A stretch of DNA of 64,000 bases from Thermogemmatispora sp042408735 (GCF_042408735.1 NZ_JBHOQV010000198.1:1-64000), one strand, 5' to 3'; positions 26,663-35,688 are shown, numbered from the stretch's first letter. The notes: generated from the letters alone by a model not told the origin. A program made the numbers and translations.

Positions 26663-26865
26663 TGGAAAGGACGCCACTAGTTAAAGCGGGAGACTGGGCG
26701 GGAAAAAGCGTGTGGGCGAGGGATCTCATTGCGGGCGAAAGGGGCCACTTCCTGGGGACGGGCTGGGATGAGGGACGGCGGAAGGATAGTGGAAGCATAG
26801 CATCGTGACTCAGTCCACCGGCAAGCAGGCATGAAGAGAAAGCAGGCAGAGGGAGAAAGACGATC

Positions 26866-27927
26866 ATGCCCCGACGAGATTCCAGTGAGTCTAGCATTCC
26901 AGAGATAGCCAAGCTGCTAGACATCCGTAAGCAAAGTGGCTCCGGGATCATCCTCGTGCTGGGGGCGCGAGCCGGTGCCTTTTACCGCCCAAGCTCGGCC
27001 TTGCAAGAGATAGTCATGGGCTTCAGCCCGCGCAGCCCTGAGAGGCTGAGCAGACCCAAAGCCTTTGGCGAGTGCTACCGCGTCCTAAACGAGCACTCCT
27101 TTAGCGAGCGCGACCTCGAGTTAATCTTCCAGAGGGCCCTGCGCGACGTCACTGTTACCGACGCTGATCTCTGCCTGGCGGAGCTCGTCAAGGAAGAGTA
27201 CTTCAGTGAAATCGTTACTACGAATATCGATGACCTGCTGGAGCAGGCTTTCAGTCGGGTAGAGATGAGGGAAGGACGGCACTATGAGGTCTTTATCCCA
27301 GGACGCAGCTATGAAGAATGGTTACTGCATCCCGAGCGGCGGCTCTGTCGCGTCATCAAGGTCTTTGGCGACCTGGTGGCCCGTGTCTACGATGCCAGAC
27401 GTCAGCGTTTCTACCTCGATCGCTACGCCAGGCTAAAGGAATATCTCCAGCAGGCGCTGAAAGGCGACATTCTGGTCATTGGCCTTGACCCTCTCTGGGA
27501 TGCCGGGTTGATCGATTTGATCTCTCCTGAGGGAGGCTTCAGCTCAACCTGGTTCGTCAATGAGGAATTGCCTCCCGCAGAGTCGAGCATGGCCCAGATC
27601 TTCCAGGCTCGCCAGTCGCTCTATCTTACTGGCTGGGATGGTCAGTATGAGAACTTCTTGAAAGCTATCTTCTGGCACCTTAAGTCATCAATGCCTACCA
27701 ATATAAGCAATTTTCTCGATATTCTTAGTGAATTGCGTAAAATAAATAGTGAGCGAGCCGCTGCCCAGAAGGAGAGGCACGAGATTCAAGAGCTGTTCCA
27801 TTCCGTTCTGGGACAACTCAGCTTGCTTCAGCAGCAAACAGAGCAGGGTTTTCAGCTGATAACCTCAGAATTGTCCATGCTTAGGGAGCAGGTAGGCTCG
27901 TTACGTCGGCTCCTTCGCGAAGAGTAG
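26866..27927 (+). CDS. SIR2-like domain protein
   Basis: A 353-residue protein. The first roughly 250 residues fit the SIR2-like (sirtuin-fold) domain used in prokaryotic conflict systems: IILVLGARAGAFYRPSS for the nucleotide-binding loop, IVTTNIDDLLEQAF for the T-x-N-x-D motif, IKVFGDLV where the catalytic-His motif (K-x-HGD) is expected, and ILVIGLDPLWDAG near the end. The His is replaced by Phe, so NAD hydrolysis is doubtful. The C-terminal roughly 90 residues form a long coiled coil (about 260-350). It is first in a five-gene run and lies 35 bases before the ATPase gene. It resembles a partner or adaptor SIR2 more than a deacetylase. Confidence 0.72.
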   Translation: MPRRDSSESSIPEIAKLLDIRKQSGSGIILVLGARAGAFYRPSSALQEIVMGFSPRSPERLSRPKAFGECYRVLNEHSFSERDLELIFQRALRDVTVTDADLCLAELVKEEYFSEIVTTNIDDLLEQAFSRVEMREGRHYEVFIPGRSYEEWLLHPERRLCRVIKVFGDLVARVYDARRQRFYLDRYARLKEYLQQALKGDILVIGLDPLWDAGLIDLISPEGGFSSTWFVNEELPPAESSMAQIFQARQSLYLTGWDGQYENFLKAIFWHLKSSMPTNISNFLDILSELRKINSERAAAQKERHEIQELFHSVLGQLSLLQQQTEQGFQLITSELSMLREQVGSLRRLLREE

Positions 27928-27962
27928 TCTTGCTGTATAAGTATTACTGCTGGAGATAAGGC

Positions 27963-29288
27963 ATGGAAAGTGACTCCTTCGTCAACAGAGAGCGAGAACT
28001 GCAGGTGATTGAAGAGGCCCTGCAGACGTTGCAGGATCGACAGCGGCTCTTGCGCACGCCTGTGGTGGAGTTTTGTGGAGTGCGTGGTATCGGCAAAACG
28101 GCCCTCCTCCGCCAGGTGCAGCGGCGCTGTCAGGCGTCCGACGTCCCCTGTATTTGGGCAGAGGCGGGGCGGAAGGAGCGTTCTCTGGCACGCCAGATTG
28201 TGGAGGCGGTGGGGCGCTCCCACAGCCGTGCGGTGGGAGCGCAGGTAACGCTCTCGGGAGAGCCTGGCCCGAACGAGTGGAGTGCGGTACGAGCACTGCA
28301 CCTGCTGGCTCAGCGGGGACGGGCGGTTCTGCTCGTCGATGCGGTGGATGCTGGCAATGAGGACGAGGTGCGTTCGCTGGAGGCCCTGCTGCGCGAGATC
28401 GTGAAAGAGTATACCCTCTTTGTGGTCCTGGCGGCCTCGCGCCTGGTGCCCTTCCAAGGCGAGCGCTCAGTAGCTCGTAAGATCACAGCGCTGGAGCTGG
28501 GACCGCTCGATCGCTCCAGTTGTGACATCTATCTCCAGAAGGCGGGCCTCGCTCTGGCGCCCGAGGTGCGGGAGCTGCTCTACTCCTGGACGCAGGGCTA
28601 CCCACTGGCGCTGGAGGTCCTGACCCAGGCCATTCGGGGGGGCCTCAATCTGCTGCGGCCGGCCGATCAGCTCCAGGGGCTTCACCTGCTGAGGGAGCGC
28701 GTGATCCGCCAGGGAATTCTGCGCCAGCTCTCGCCGGAGGAGGTTCCGGCCTATGAGGAGTTGCTCCGCCTGCTCTCGGTTCCCCGGCGCTTTAATCTCC
28801 TCTTGCTGCAAGAGCTGATTGAGCAGTTCGCTCCCCAATGGGTGCGAGAAAGCCTCTTAGCCTATTTCTTTCTGCCGCGCGAGCTGGGCGCGAAGACAGA
28901 AGTGGTTCGCTGGCATCTAGACCGGGCCGGCTATGCGGTCGAAGGGCCAGTCCGCCGGCTCTTCTTGCTCACCTTCCAGAGCGAGCAGCCGGAACAGGTG
29001 GTCGCCCTGCATCGCTGGTTGGCTGCCTTCAACCAGCGCCTGGCCAGCCAGGTGAGCGGCTCCGATCGCAGTCGCTATCTCCGCGAATGGCTTTATCATA
29101 GCGCCTTTTGTCTTGAGCCGGCAGCTCTTACGCAGGGCATCCAGGAGCTGCTCGCGCTGCTCAGTATGGAGGCCGCGGAGGCGCGCGTGCAGTTTGTTGA
29201 AGAGGTTCGTCAGGACCAGGAACTCCAGGAAGCCCTGGGAGAGCATGCTCAGGGCTTCCTCACAGGGTTGCAAGCCCTGGAACACTAG
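27963..29288 (+). CDS. P-loop (AAA/STAND-like) ATPase
   Basis: A 441-residue cytoplasmic ATPase. The start FVNRERELQVIEEAL is the NRE box that precedes the P-loop in AAA16/STAND ATPases. Walker A is G39-VRGIGKT-46 and Walker B is AVLLVDAVDA (Asp near 126). Further on are a sensor-like FVVLAASR and the GYPLALEVL motif typical of STAND/NB-ARC proteins. A helical C-terminal half has no recognisable repeats. It lies between the SIR2-like gene and a larger STAND-TPR gene with short gaps (35 and 17 bases), so it is probably co-translated. Likely a nucleotide switch controlling an effector; this role is inferred. Confidence 0.75.
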   Translation: MESDSFVNRERELQVIEEALQTLQDRQRLLRTPVVEFCGVRGIGKTALLRQVQRRCQASDVPCIWAEAGRKERSLARQIVEAVGRSHSRAVGAQVTLSGEPGPNEWSAVRALHLLAQRGRAVLLVDAVDAGNEDEVRSLEALLREIVKEYTLFVVLAASRLVPFQGERSVARKITALELGPLDRSSCDIYLQKAGLALAPEVRELLYSWTQGYPLALEVLTQAIRGGLNLLRPADQLQGLHLLRERVIRQGILRQLSPEEVPAYEELLRLLSVPRRFNLLLLQELIEQFAPQWVRESLLAYFFLPRELGAKTEVVRWHLDRAGYAVEGPVRRLFLLTFQSEQPEQVVALHRWLAAFNQRLASQVSGSDRSRYLREWLYHSAFCLEPAALTQGIQELLALLSMEAAEARVQFVEEVRQDQELQEALGEHAQGFLTGLQALEH

Positions 29289-29305
29289 GGTGAGGGAGTC
29301 GTGCG

Positions 29306-32047
29306 ATGCAACGTCAAGGGGTACCCGAGACCTTTCTCGGGCGAGAGCGTGAACTGGCGCTCTTTCTCGGCTGGCTTACGGATTGTCAGTCCGACGCTCC
29401 CTGGATTCTCGCTATCCATGATGCCGAGCCAGACCCCGCTCGGCGGGGAGGCGTTGGCAAAACCTGGCTGCTGCGGGCCTGCGTGGCGCAGGCGCGCCAG
29501 TGCTTTCCTCAGTTGGCCGTGGTCCAGGTGGATTTCTTCCGCGTCGCTGATCGAGATCGCCTGTTGATCGCGCGCCGGGTGGTCGAGCGCCTTCAAGAAG
29601 CCTATCCGCAGTGGCAGGCGCGGACCTTTGCTCAGACGCTCGAGTCGTTTGCTACTCAGGGCTATCTTAGCAGCCTCTATCCTGAAAAAGATGTGGCCGA
29701 TATCCGTATTCGTGATAGCCTCTCGGAAGCGCTGGCGCGCGACGTGCAGGAGTTGCTGCCACTCTTGCCCGAGGATGGACCGTCCTTGCTCCTCGTCTTC
29801 GATACTTTTGAGCTGGTCGAGCGCAATCCCCAGGTGGCGGTGATGAGCCTGGGGCAGCTCTTCCCCGAGCACTATGGCCTGCCACGAGTCAAAGTGCTCT
29901 TGGCTGGACGCAACGCACTGGATTGGCAGCAGCCGACCTGGCGCGGACGCGAGAGGGAGGCGCTGGAGCTGGCGCTGCCTCCCTTTTCTCCCGAGGAGGT
30001 GCGCCGCTATCTGGCCCGCGAGCTGGCTGACCTGTCTGAGGGGGCTGCTGAGGCGAGCGGGGAATCTGCCGGGATGGGAGAGCCTGCTCCTTCGGCAGAG
30101 CGCCAGGCCCAGTTCGTGGAGCACCTCTATGCCCTGACTGGGGGTCGTCCGATTGTGGTCGGTCTGGCCTGTGATCTGCTGGCCAGGCGCCTGCTGAGGC
30201 TGGAGGAATTGGTTGCCTTCCCTCCAGATCGCTTTGAGGAGCAGCTCGTGGCGCGCATCAACGATCTGGAACGCCCCCTTAACTGGCTAATCTTGCTGCT
30301 GGCCCATATCTATCATCGCCTGTCTGCGCCTCTGCTCTCCTGGGTGCTGAGCCAGGTCAAGCTGACGGAAACCGACGGGCAGAGCGCTGTTGAAGAGTGG
30401 CTGGCAGCCCTGCGGCAGCTCTCGTTTGTGCGGGCTGCCGGCGAAGGCGATGAGCTGGCGCTGCACGATGAGATGCGCCGTCTGGTGGTACTCTATTGCT
30501 GGGAGCGACAGGACCCCGATAGGCGCTTCCGCCGCGAGCTGAGTCGAGCCGTGATCAGCTACTACGAGCAGCAGAACGAGCAGGCCCTCTCGGAACAGCA
30601 ATGGCAGGCTAGCCGGGTCGAGCTGCTCTATCATCGGCTCACCCTGGACCTGGAAGAGGGACTGGGATACTTCCGGCGCCTCTTTGGTCTTGCAACGCTC
30701 GGCTGGCGCAGTGGCTTTGCACGCATGCTGCTGGAGACGGTGCGTGAGTTTGAGCTGCACCTAACGCCTGTGCAGCGCTGGCGACTGGCTCTCTGGGAAG
30801 CCAGGCTGCTGCGCATCGAGGAGCAGCCGGCCCAGGCCCAGGTGCTGCTCGAACGCTTGCAGCAAGAGGCCGATCCGGCCTGGCAAACGGCGCAGCGGGC
30901 CGAGCTCTGCTACGAGTTGGCCCGCTGTGCCTTGCAGCAAAACCAGCTCCGGAAGACCATTCACTATTATGAACAGTGCCTGGCGCTGGCACTGGAGCGG
31001 GGCGATGAGGAAGAGGCCAGTACGTTGCAGGGCCAGCTGGGCTATGTCTATCGGCGTCTGGGCCAGTGGCGGGAGGCGCTGCGCTGCTATTATGCCTCTC
31101 TGGAATATCATCAGAAGCGGGGGAGCCGGGCCTGGTATGCCAACCTGCTCAATAGCATCAGCAACGTCTATCGGCTCCGGGGGCACATCGAAAAGGCCCT
31201 CCGCTACTGCCTGATGGGGTTGCGTGTACGAGAGGACCTCTGGCGCCAGGGGCGCCTGGATGAACGGGCCGTCGGCCTCTCTCACAGCACGCTGGCGATG
31301 ATCTATCTGGAGAGCGAGGACCTTTTGCTGGCAGAAGAGCATTTCCGCCGGGCCTTTGAGTGCTATGCCCATGTCGGCTACCGCTCGGGGGTAGCGGCGA
31401 CCTACATTCGGCTGGGACAGGTGGCGTTCCTGAAAGGGCAGCTGGAGGAGGCCGATGCCTTGTTCAAGCAGGCCGAGACCCTGGTGACCGGCTTCGATGA
31501 GGAGGTCTTTATCAACAGCCGGTACTATCAGGGGCGCGTCGCCCTGAGACGAGAGCAGTGGCAGGAGGCTGCAGAGCATCTGCTGTGTGCCTGCGAGCAT
31601 GCCCGACACCTGCAGGATCGCTATCAGCTGGCCGCCAGCCTGGTAGAGCTGATGGAAGCTCTGCACCATCTGGGAAGAGAGGAGGAGGCGCAGGCGGCCT
31701 GGAAGGAGGCGCGGACGATCGCCGAGGAAGAAGGCTATCGCCTGTTGCTTGGGCGGGGTGAGGAGTTGTTGGGAAGCCTGGCCTTTGCTGCTGGCCGCCT
31801 GGAGGAGGCCTTTGAGCATTATCTGGAGAGTTGTGCCTGGATGGCTCGCCATAATGTCCTGGAGTACCACAAGGCACAACGCCGCTTGCTTGGACGGCTC
31901 TTCTCCCTTCCTCTGCAAGAGATCCCTCAGGCAGCCCACCTGGTGAGTGAAGGCTGGCATCAGCGCAAGCTGGCAGAGCGCTATCCGGAACTGTACCAGG
32001 CCTGTAAGGAAATCGCTCAATTCCTGAGTGTGCTCCAGGGGAGCTAG
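29306..32047 (+). CDS. STAND-type NTPase with C-terminal tetratricopeptide repeats
   Basis: A 913-residue protein. It begins FLGRERELALFLGWL, then a P-loop GGVGKT (residues 48-53) and Walker B LLLVFDTFE (Asp 166), with GRNALDW and TGGRPIVVGLA motifs of the STAND NTPase class. A winged-helix-like stretch follows, and from about residue 500 to the end there are tetratricopeptide-like helical repeats (for example ETIHYYEQCLALALERGDE and LEYHQKRGSRAWYANLLNSI). Such proteins sense a ligand with the repeats and oligomerise on ATP binding. The gene lies 17 bases after the ATPase gene. Likely the sensor hub of the cassette. Confidence 0.8.
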   Translation: MQRQGVPETFLGRERELALFLGWLTDCQSDAPWILAIHDAEPDPARRGGVGKTWLLRACVAQARQCFPQLAVVQVDFFRVADRDRLLIARRVVERLQEAYPQWQARTFAQTLESFATQGYLSSLYPEKDVADIRIRDSLSEALARDVQELLPLLPEDGPSLLLVFDTFELVERNPQVAVMSLGQLFPEHYGLPRVKVLLAGRNALDWQQPTWRGREREALELALPPFSPEEVRRYLARELADLSEGAAEASGESAGMGEPAPSAERQAQFVEHLYALTGGRPIVVGLACDLLARRLLRLEELVAFPPDRFEEQLVARINDLERPLNWLILLLAHIYHRLSAPLLSWVLSQVKLTETDGQSAVEEWLAALRQLSFVRAAGEGDELALHDEMRRLVVLYCWERQDPDRRFRRELSRAVISYYEQQNEQALSEQQWQASRVELLYHRLTLDLEEGLGYFRRLFGLATLGWRSGFARMLLETVREFELHLTPVQRWRLALWEARLLRIEEQPAQAQVLLERLQQEADPAWQTAQRAELCYELARCALQQNQLRKTIHYYEQCLALALERGDEEEASTLQGQLGYVYRRLGQWREALRCYYASLEYHQKRGSRAWYANLLNSISNVYRLRGHIEKALRYCLMGLRVREDLWRQGRLDERAVGLSHSTLAMIYLESEDLLLAEEHFRRAFECYAHVGYRSGVAATYIRLGQVAFLKGQLEEADALFKQAETLVTGFDEEVFINSRYYQGRVALRREQWQEAAEHLLCACEHARHLQDRYQLAASLVELMEALHHLGREEEAQAAWKEARTIAEEEGYRLLLGRGEELLGSLAFAAGRLEEAFEHYLESCAWMARHNVLEYHKAQRRLLGRLFSLPLQEIPQAAHLVSEGWHQRKLAERYPELYQACKEIAQFLSVLQGS

Positions 32048-32179
32048 TGGCTCGCCTGATCGACAGAATGTCAGGCGATAGAGGGCCTGGACCTTTGATC
32101 CGCTGGGATCGCGTGCTGGTGCCACAGGCTTTGTAGTGAGATCCTTCTGTCTGTTTCTGTCAGGGGGTGACGCGCGGGA

Positions 32180-33727
32180 ATGAACGCCTGGGTAGATCTT
32201 GATCTTCTCCAGAGCATCTCTTGCGGCTTTGAGACCTTCGACGAGTGCGAGTGCGGGTCTCCTGATGAATGTAATTACGAGCCTGGGACCGGTCATCAGG
32301 AAATGGCACTGCCCATCTGGCAAGCTCAGCCGCTGATGTCTAGAGAGAAGTCTTGGAATCCGCTGCATATGCCTGTTTCCCTCTATTGGCAGGAGTGTGC
32401 TGCTGGACGCTGGCTGGTCTGCGATCCCGAGCACTGGTCGGCCACCCTGGCCGTCCTGGATGAAGAGGCTCTGGCCCTCCTCCGCTCCTTTGAGCAGCCA
32501 GCCAGGCCCCTCGAGGTCGCCCGAGCTTTCCCACAGGTGCCCACAGCAGCCCTCTTCGGGCTGCTGCACTGGCTGGTTGCCCTGGGCTTGCTGCTGCCCG
32601 TGGAGAGGAAGCCAGTTCAGAGCGTCTCTTCGGAGCAGCAGAGCAGGGCCAGAACGCTCTCTGCCTGGCTCCATGTCACGAATGCCTGTAACCTCGCTTG
32701 CCAGTATTGCTATGTGCAGAAAAGTTCTGAGCCAATGGCCGACGCTACGGCCAGGCAGGCGGTAGAGGCCGTCTTCCGCTCGGCTCAGCTTCATGGCTAT
32801 CAGGCAGTGCACCTGAAGTATGCCGGCGGCGAGCCAACCTTGCGCTTGCGTCAGGTGCTGGCGCTGCACGACTATGCCCTCACGTTAGGTTCACAGGCGC
32901 AGATGAAGGTCACGGCCTCCCTGCTCACCAACGGGGTGGCCCTCAGTGAACAAGCCATTGCCGCCTTGAAAGAGCGCCGTATCTCCGTTATGCTCTCTCT
33001 CGATGGCCTCGGCCAGCAGCATGACCTGCAACGCCCCTTTGGGAATGGCCGAGGCTCGTTCGCCTACGTTGAGCGCGCTCTCAATCGCTTGCTGGCCGCC
33101 AGATGGCCCCCTTCTGTCAACGTGACGGTCTCGCGCCGCAATCTCGCGGCCTTGCCCACTCTGCTGGAGTATTTGCTGGAGCGCGATCTACCTTTCTCGT
33201 TGAGCTACTATCGCGAGCACAATCCTGCCCCTGGTATTGATGATCTTGGATTTGAGGAAGAGGAGATGATTGCGGGCATGCGGGCTGCCTTTGCGGTGAT
33301 CGAGCGGCGCCTCCCCCGTCGTCGCTTGTGGAAGGCCCTGCTCGACCGGACTCATCCTGGCCTCGCTTCCCCGTATGCCTGTGGCATGGGACGCCACTAT
33401 CTCGTGATCGATCAGCGTGGTGGCGTAGCGCGCTGTCATGCCGCGCTTACGGAGCAGGTTGCTACGATCGCTGCTGAGGACCCGCTAGAAGCGGTGCGTC
33501 TGCCCTCCGGTGGACTGCGCGCCGTCGCGGTCGATGAGAAAGAGGGCTGCCGGACCTGTCGCTGGCGCTATTGGTGCGCGGGTGGCTGTCCTGCTTTAAC
33601 CTATCATCTCACCGGACGACTCGATGTCCGATCACCAAATTGTGCCATCTATAAAGCTCTCTTCCCTGATGTGTTGCGCCTGGAGGCGTTGCGCGTCCTG
33701 AAGTATGGGACAGCGCTCGTCTTTTAG
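32180..33727 (+). CDS. Radical SAM/SPASM-domain peptide maturase with Cys-rich N-terminus
   Basis: A 515-residue radical SAM enzyme. The [4Fe-4S] motif is C170-NLA-C174-QY-C177, followed by YAGGEPTLR. A C-terminal SPASM domain is marked by CGMGRHYLVIDQRG (Cys near 401), ARCH, and the CRTCRWRYWCAGGCP cluster from about 457. Residues 85-145 look like a PqqD/RRE-type winged helix, which would grip a precursor peptide. The first 40 residues are acidic and Cys-rich (CGFETFDECECGSPDEC), unlike the rest. AGGGGGTGA lies 9 bases before the ATG. SPASM proteins usually modify ribosomally made peptides; no separate precursor gene is evident. A short-start alternative (ATG 32303) would remove the Cys-rich part. 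Confidence 0.85.
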   Translation: MNAWVDLDLLQSISCGFETFDECECGSPDECNYEPGTGHQEMALPIWQAQPLMSREKSWNPLHMPVSLYWQECAAGRWLVCDPEHWSATLAVLDEEALALLRSFEQPARPLEVARAFPQVPTAALFGLLHWLVALGLLLPVERKPVQSVSSEQQSRARTLSAWLHVTNACNLACQYCYVQKSSEPMADATARQAVEAVFRSAQLHGYQAVHLKYAGGEPTLRLRQVLALHDYALTLGSQAQMKVTASLLTNGVALSEQAIAALKERRISVMLSLDGLGQQHDLQRPFGNGRGSFAYVERALNRLLAARWPPSVNVTVSRRNLAALPTLLEYLLERDLPFSLSYYREHNPAPGIDDLGFEEEEMIAGMRAAFAVIERRLPRRRLWKALLDRTHPGLASPYACGMGRHYLVIDQRGGVARCHAALTEQVATIAAEDPLEAVRLPSGGLRAVAVDEKEGCRTCRWRYWCAGGCPALTYHLTGRLDVRSPNCAIYKALFPDVLRLEALRVLKYGTALVF

Positions 33728-33863
33728 CCGCAGCAAGAGCGCGGCATTCTCTTCCCCGCATCTTTCGAGGGAGAGAGGCGATCTGCGTATAGGCCGCTCC
33801 ATCTCCCCAGAAGGAGGCGGGGTTGCCGCAGTGTGGGGCCGCAGAGAGGAGGAAACAATCCAG

Positions 33864-35543
33864 ATGGAGAGACCACCACTTGCTCTAGCGCGACTGGCCC
33901 GGCTTCTCGGGCTGCGCAAGCGGCAGGGGCAGCGATCCTATCGCATGGTCATCACCCTGGCTGCCAGCCTGACTGCCGAGGTCCGTCGGGCAATCTGTCA
34001 AAGCGAAAGCTGGAGCGACTTCCGTGCTTACTTGCAGCAGCTTGGCCCCCGTGATCGTCTCGGAGTGCTGGCGCAAGGTCTCGCTTTGAGAGAGAACTCC
34101 CCGAACCTGGACGGCTATCGCTCACTGGCTCGTCTCTGCCAGCAGGGCTACTTTGACACTGTTCTGGTCAGCGGTATCGATGTCCTCTTGGAGCGAGCCT
34201 TTAGCAGCCAGGATGTCAATCCAGAACGGCTCTGCCAGCTCGTGCTTGGCCGTGAAAGCGAGGTCTACCTTAAGGAAAAGCTGAAAGAGCATACCCACGG
34301 ACATGAGGTTCTCCTCTTGAAGCTCTTTGGCAGCCTGGAAGCCGGTGTTCTCCTCCCCAGCTTCCCCGACCTGTTAGAATTTTCCTACCCGCTGCGTGAG
34401 ATCCTGGAGTGGGAGCTGAACGAGGATCTGATTGTGGTAGGATCTCCTACTCAGGAAGAGGCAGTGCTTCGCCTCTTGAGCGCGACTAGCCGCAGCAGCA
34501 TTTATTATGTAGTTCCGGAGGCTCCTGCTGAAGACGACCGGTTGCTCCGCCTCATCGAGGCGCGACATCGAGACAGTGCCCCGTTTTTGATCTGTGGGAT
34601 CTACGGGCAGCCTGCTACTTTCTTTGCTGCACTGGAAGCCTTGCTCAGCTCTCGCCAGCCTCTCGAGGTCCAGGTGACCGAGGTACAGATGCCACGCTCC
34701 TCCCTTCTTGCCACCGCTGAATCGGCTGGAGAGTCCAACGCCTCTTCCCCGTCGGCCGCGCTCTCACTCGAGGGAAGGGCATCCCTGCAACCCAGGCTGC
34801 GCGCCGATGTGCTGCTTGTGACGGTCACCGAGGTCGAAGCTCAGGCGGTGTTGGCGCTCTTCCCGCAGGCTGAGCGATATTACGTCGATCAGAAAACCTA
34901 CTATCGCCTGGGCGAAGTCGGCGGCACCAGCCTGCTCATGGTGCAGTCCGAGATGGGGCAGGGGGGCGCTGGTGGCTCTCTGCTGACTGTCAGCGAGGGT
35001 ATTCGTCATCTGGGGCCACGGGCGGTCATCATGGTTGGCATCGCCTTCGGCCTCAAGCCTGGTGAGCAGCGCATTGGCGACATCCTGGTGGCGCGCCAGA
35101 TCCTGGCCTACGAGCTGCAGGCGGTTGTCGCCCGCGAAGGTCAACGCAGCGTGCGCCTGCGGGGCGATCGGGTGACCGCCTCGCCGCTGCTGCTGGACCG
35201 TTTCAGGAGTGGCAAAAAAAGCTGGAAGGGCCAGAGTGTCCATTTTGGCTTGATGCTCTCGGGCGAGAAGCTGATCAATGACAGAGAGTATCGCGATCAG
35301 TTGCAGGCTCTGGAGCCGGAGGCCATCGGCGGCGAGATGGAGGGGGCCGGCCTGTGTGCTGCGGCACAACACTACAAAGTCGACTGGATTCTCGTTAAAG
35401 CCATTGCCGACTGGGCCGATGGCTTCAAACAGGAGCGCGAGGAACAGCGGCAACGCAAGGCTGCGAACAATGCTGCTCGTTTTACCCTGCACGTGCTGGC
35501 TCAGGGAGGTCTGGCCACCGACTGGAGCGCAGCAAGAGGCTGA
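33864..35543 (+). CDS. SIR2-like domain / nucleoside phosphorylase (PNP_UDP_1) fusion protein
   Basis: A 559-residue two-domain protein. Residues 1 to about 300 resemble the SIR2-like protein at 26866 but with lost active-site residues: VSGIDVLLERAF in place of TTNxDDLLE, and LKLFGSLE in place of K-x-HGD. Residues from about 310 are a nucleoside phosphorylase / MTA-SAH nucleosidase-type domain: ADVLLVTVTEVEAQAV, VGIAFGLKPGEQRIGDILVA, the active-site GGEMEGAGL, and VKAIADWAD carrying the general-acid Asp. This domain is apparently intact and may cleave a nucleoside or nucleotide. The ATG at 33864 has AGGAGGAAA upstream. It is the last gene of the cassette and a likely effector. Confidence 0.8.
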   Translation: MERPPLALARLARLLGLRKRQGQRSYRMVITLAASLTAEVRRAICQSESWSDFRAYLQQLGPRDRLGVLAQGLALRENSPNLDGYRSLARLCQQGYFDTVLVSGIDVLLERAFSSQDVNPERLCQLVLGRESEVYLKEKLKEHTHGHEVLLLKLFGSLEAGVLLPSFPDLLEFSYPLREILEWELNEDLIVVGSPTQEEAVLRLLSATSRSSIYYVVPEAPAEDDRLLRLIEARHRDSAPFLICGIYGQPATFFAALEALLSSRQPLEVQVTEVQMPRSSLLATAESAGESNASSPSAALSLEGRASLQPRLRADVLLVTVTEVEAQAVLALFPQAERYYVDQKTYYRLGEVGGTSLLMVQSEMGQGGAGGSLLTVSEGIRHLGPRAVIMVGIAFGLKPGEQRIGDILVARQILAYELQAVVAREGQRSVRLRGDRVTASPLLLDRFRSGKKSWKGQSVHFGLMLSGEKLINDREYRDQLQALEPEAIGGEMEGAGLCAAAQHYKVDWILVKAIADWADGFKQEREEQRQRKAANNAARFTLHVLAQGGLATDWSAARG

Positions 35544-35558
35544 CCGGTGGCGGTCAGC
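35539..35558 (+). terminator. Stem-loop at the end of the SIR2/STAND cassette
   Basis: GCTGACC-GGTGGC-GGTCAGC is a perfect 7-bp stem with a 6-base loop overlapping the stop codon of the SIR2/PNP gene. No T-run follows. It lies between convergent genes (the next gene is on the minus strand), so a role in ending the transcript is plausible. Confidence 0.45.
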
Positions 35559-35688
35559 GGACAGCTCACTTGGGAGGGAGGCCGACGGCTTTCTTCTCCC
35601 ACAGGCCAGACGGTGGCCCCTCTCTCACTCGTCTACCGACGCTGCTCTCGGGGTAGCGGCTTAGTGTGTGCCACCAATCAGCTTCCCC

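Noticed and set aside
26489..26677. Minus-strand 62-codon frame upstream of the SIR2-like gene
   Set aside because: No ribosome-binding site, and it covers a strong hairpin and a candidate promoter.
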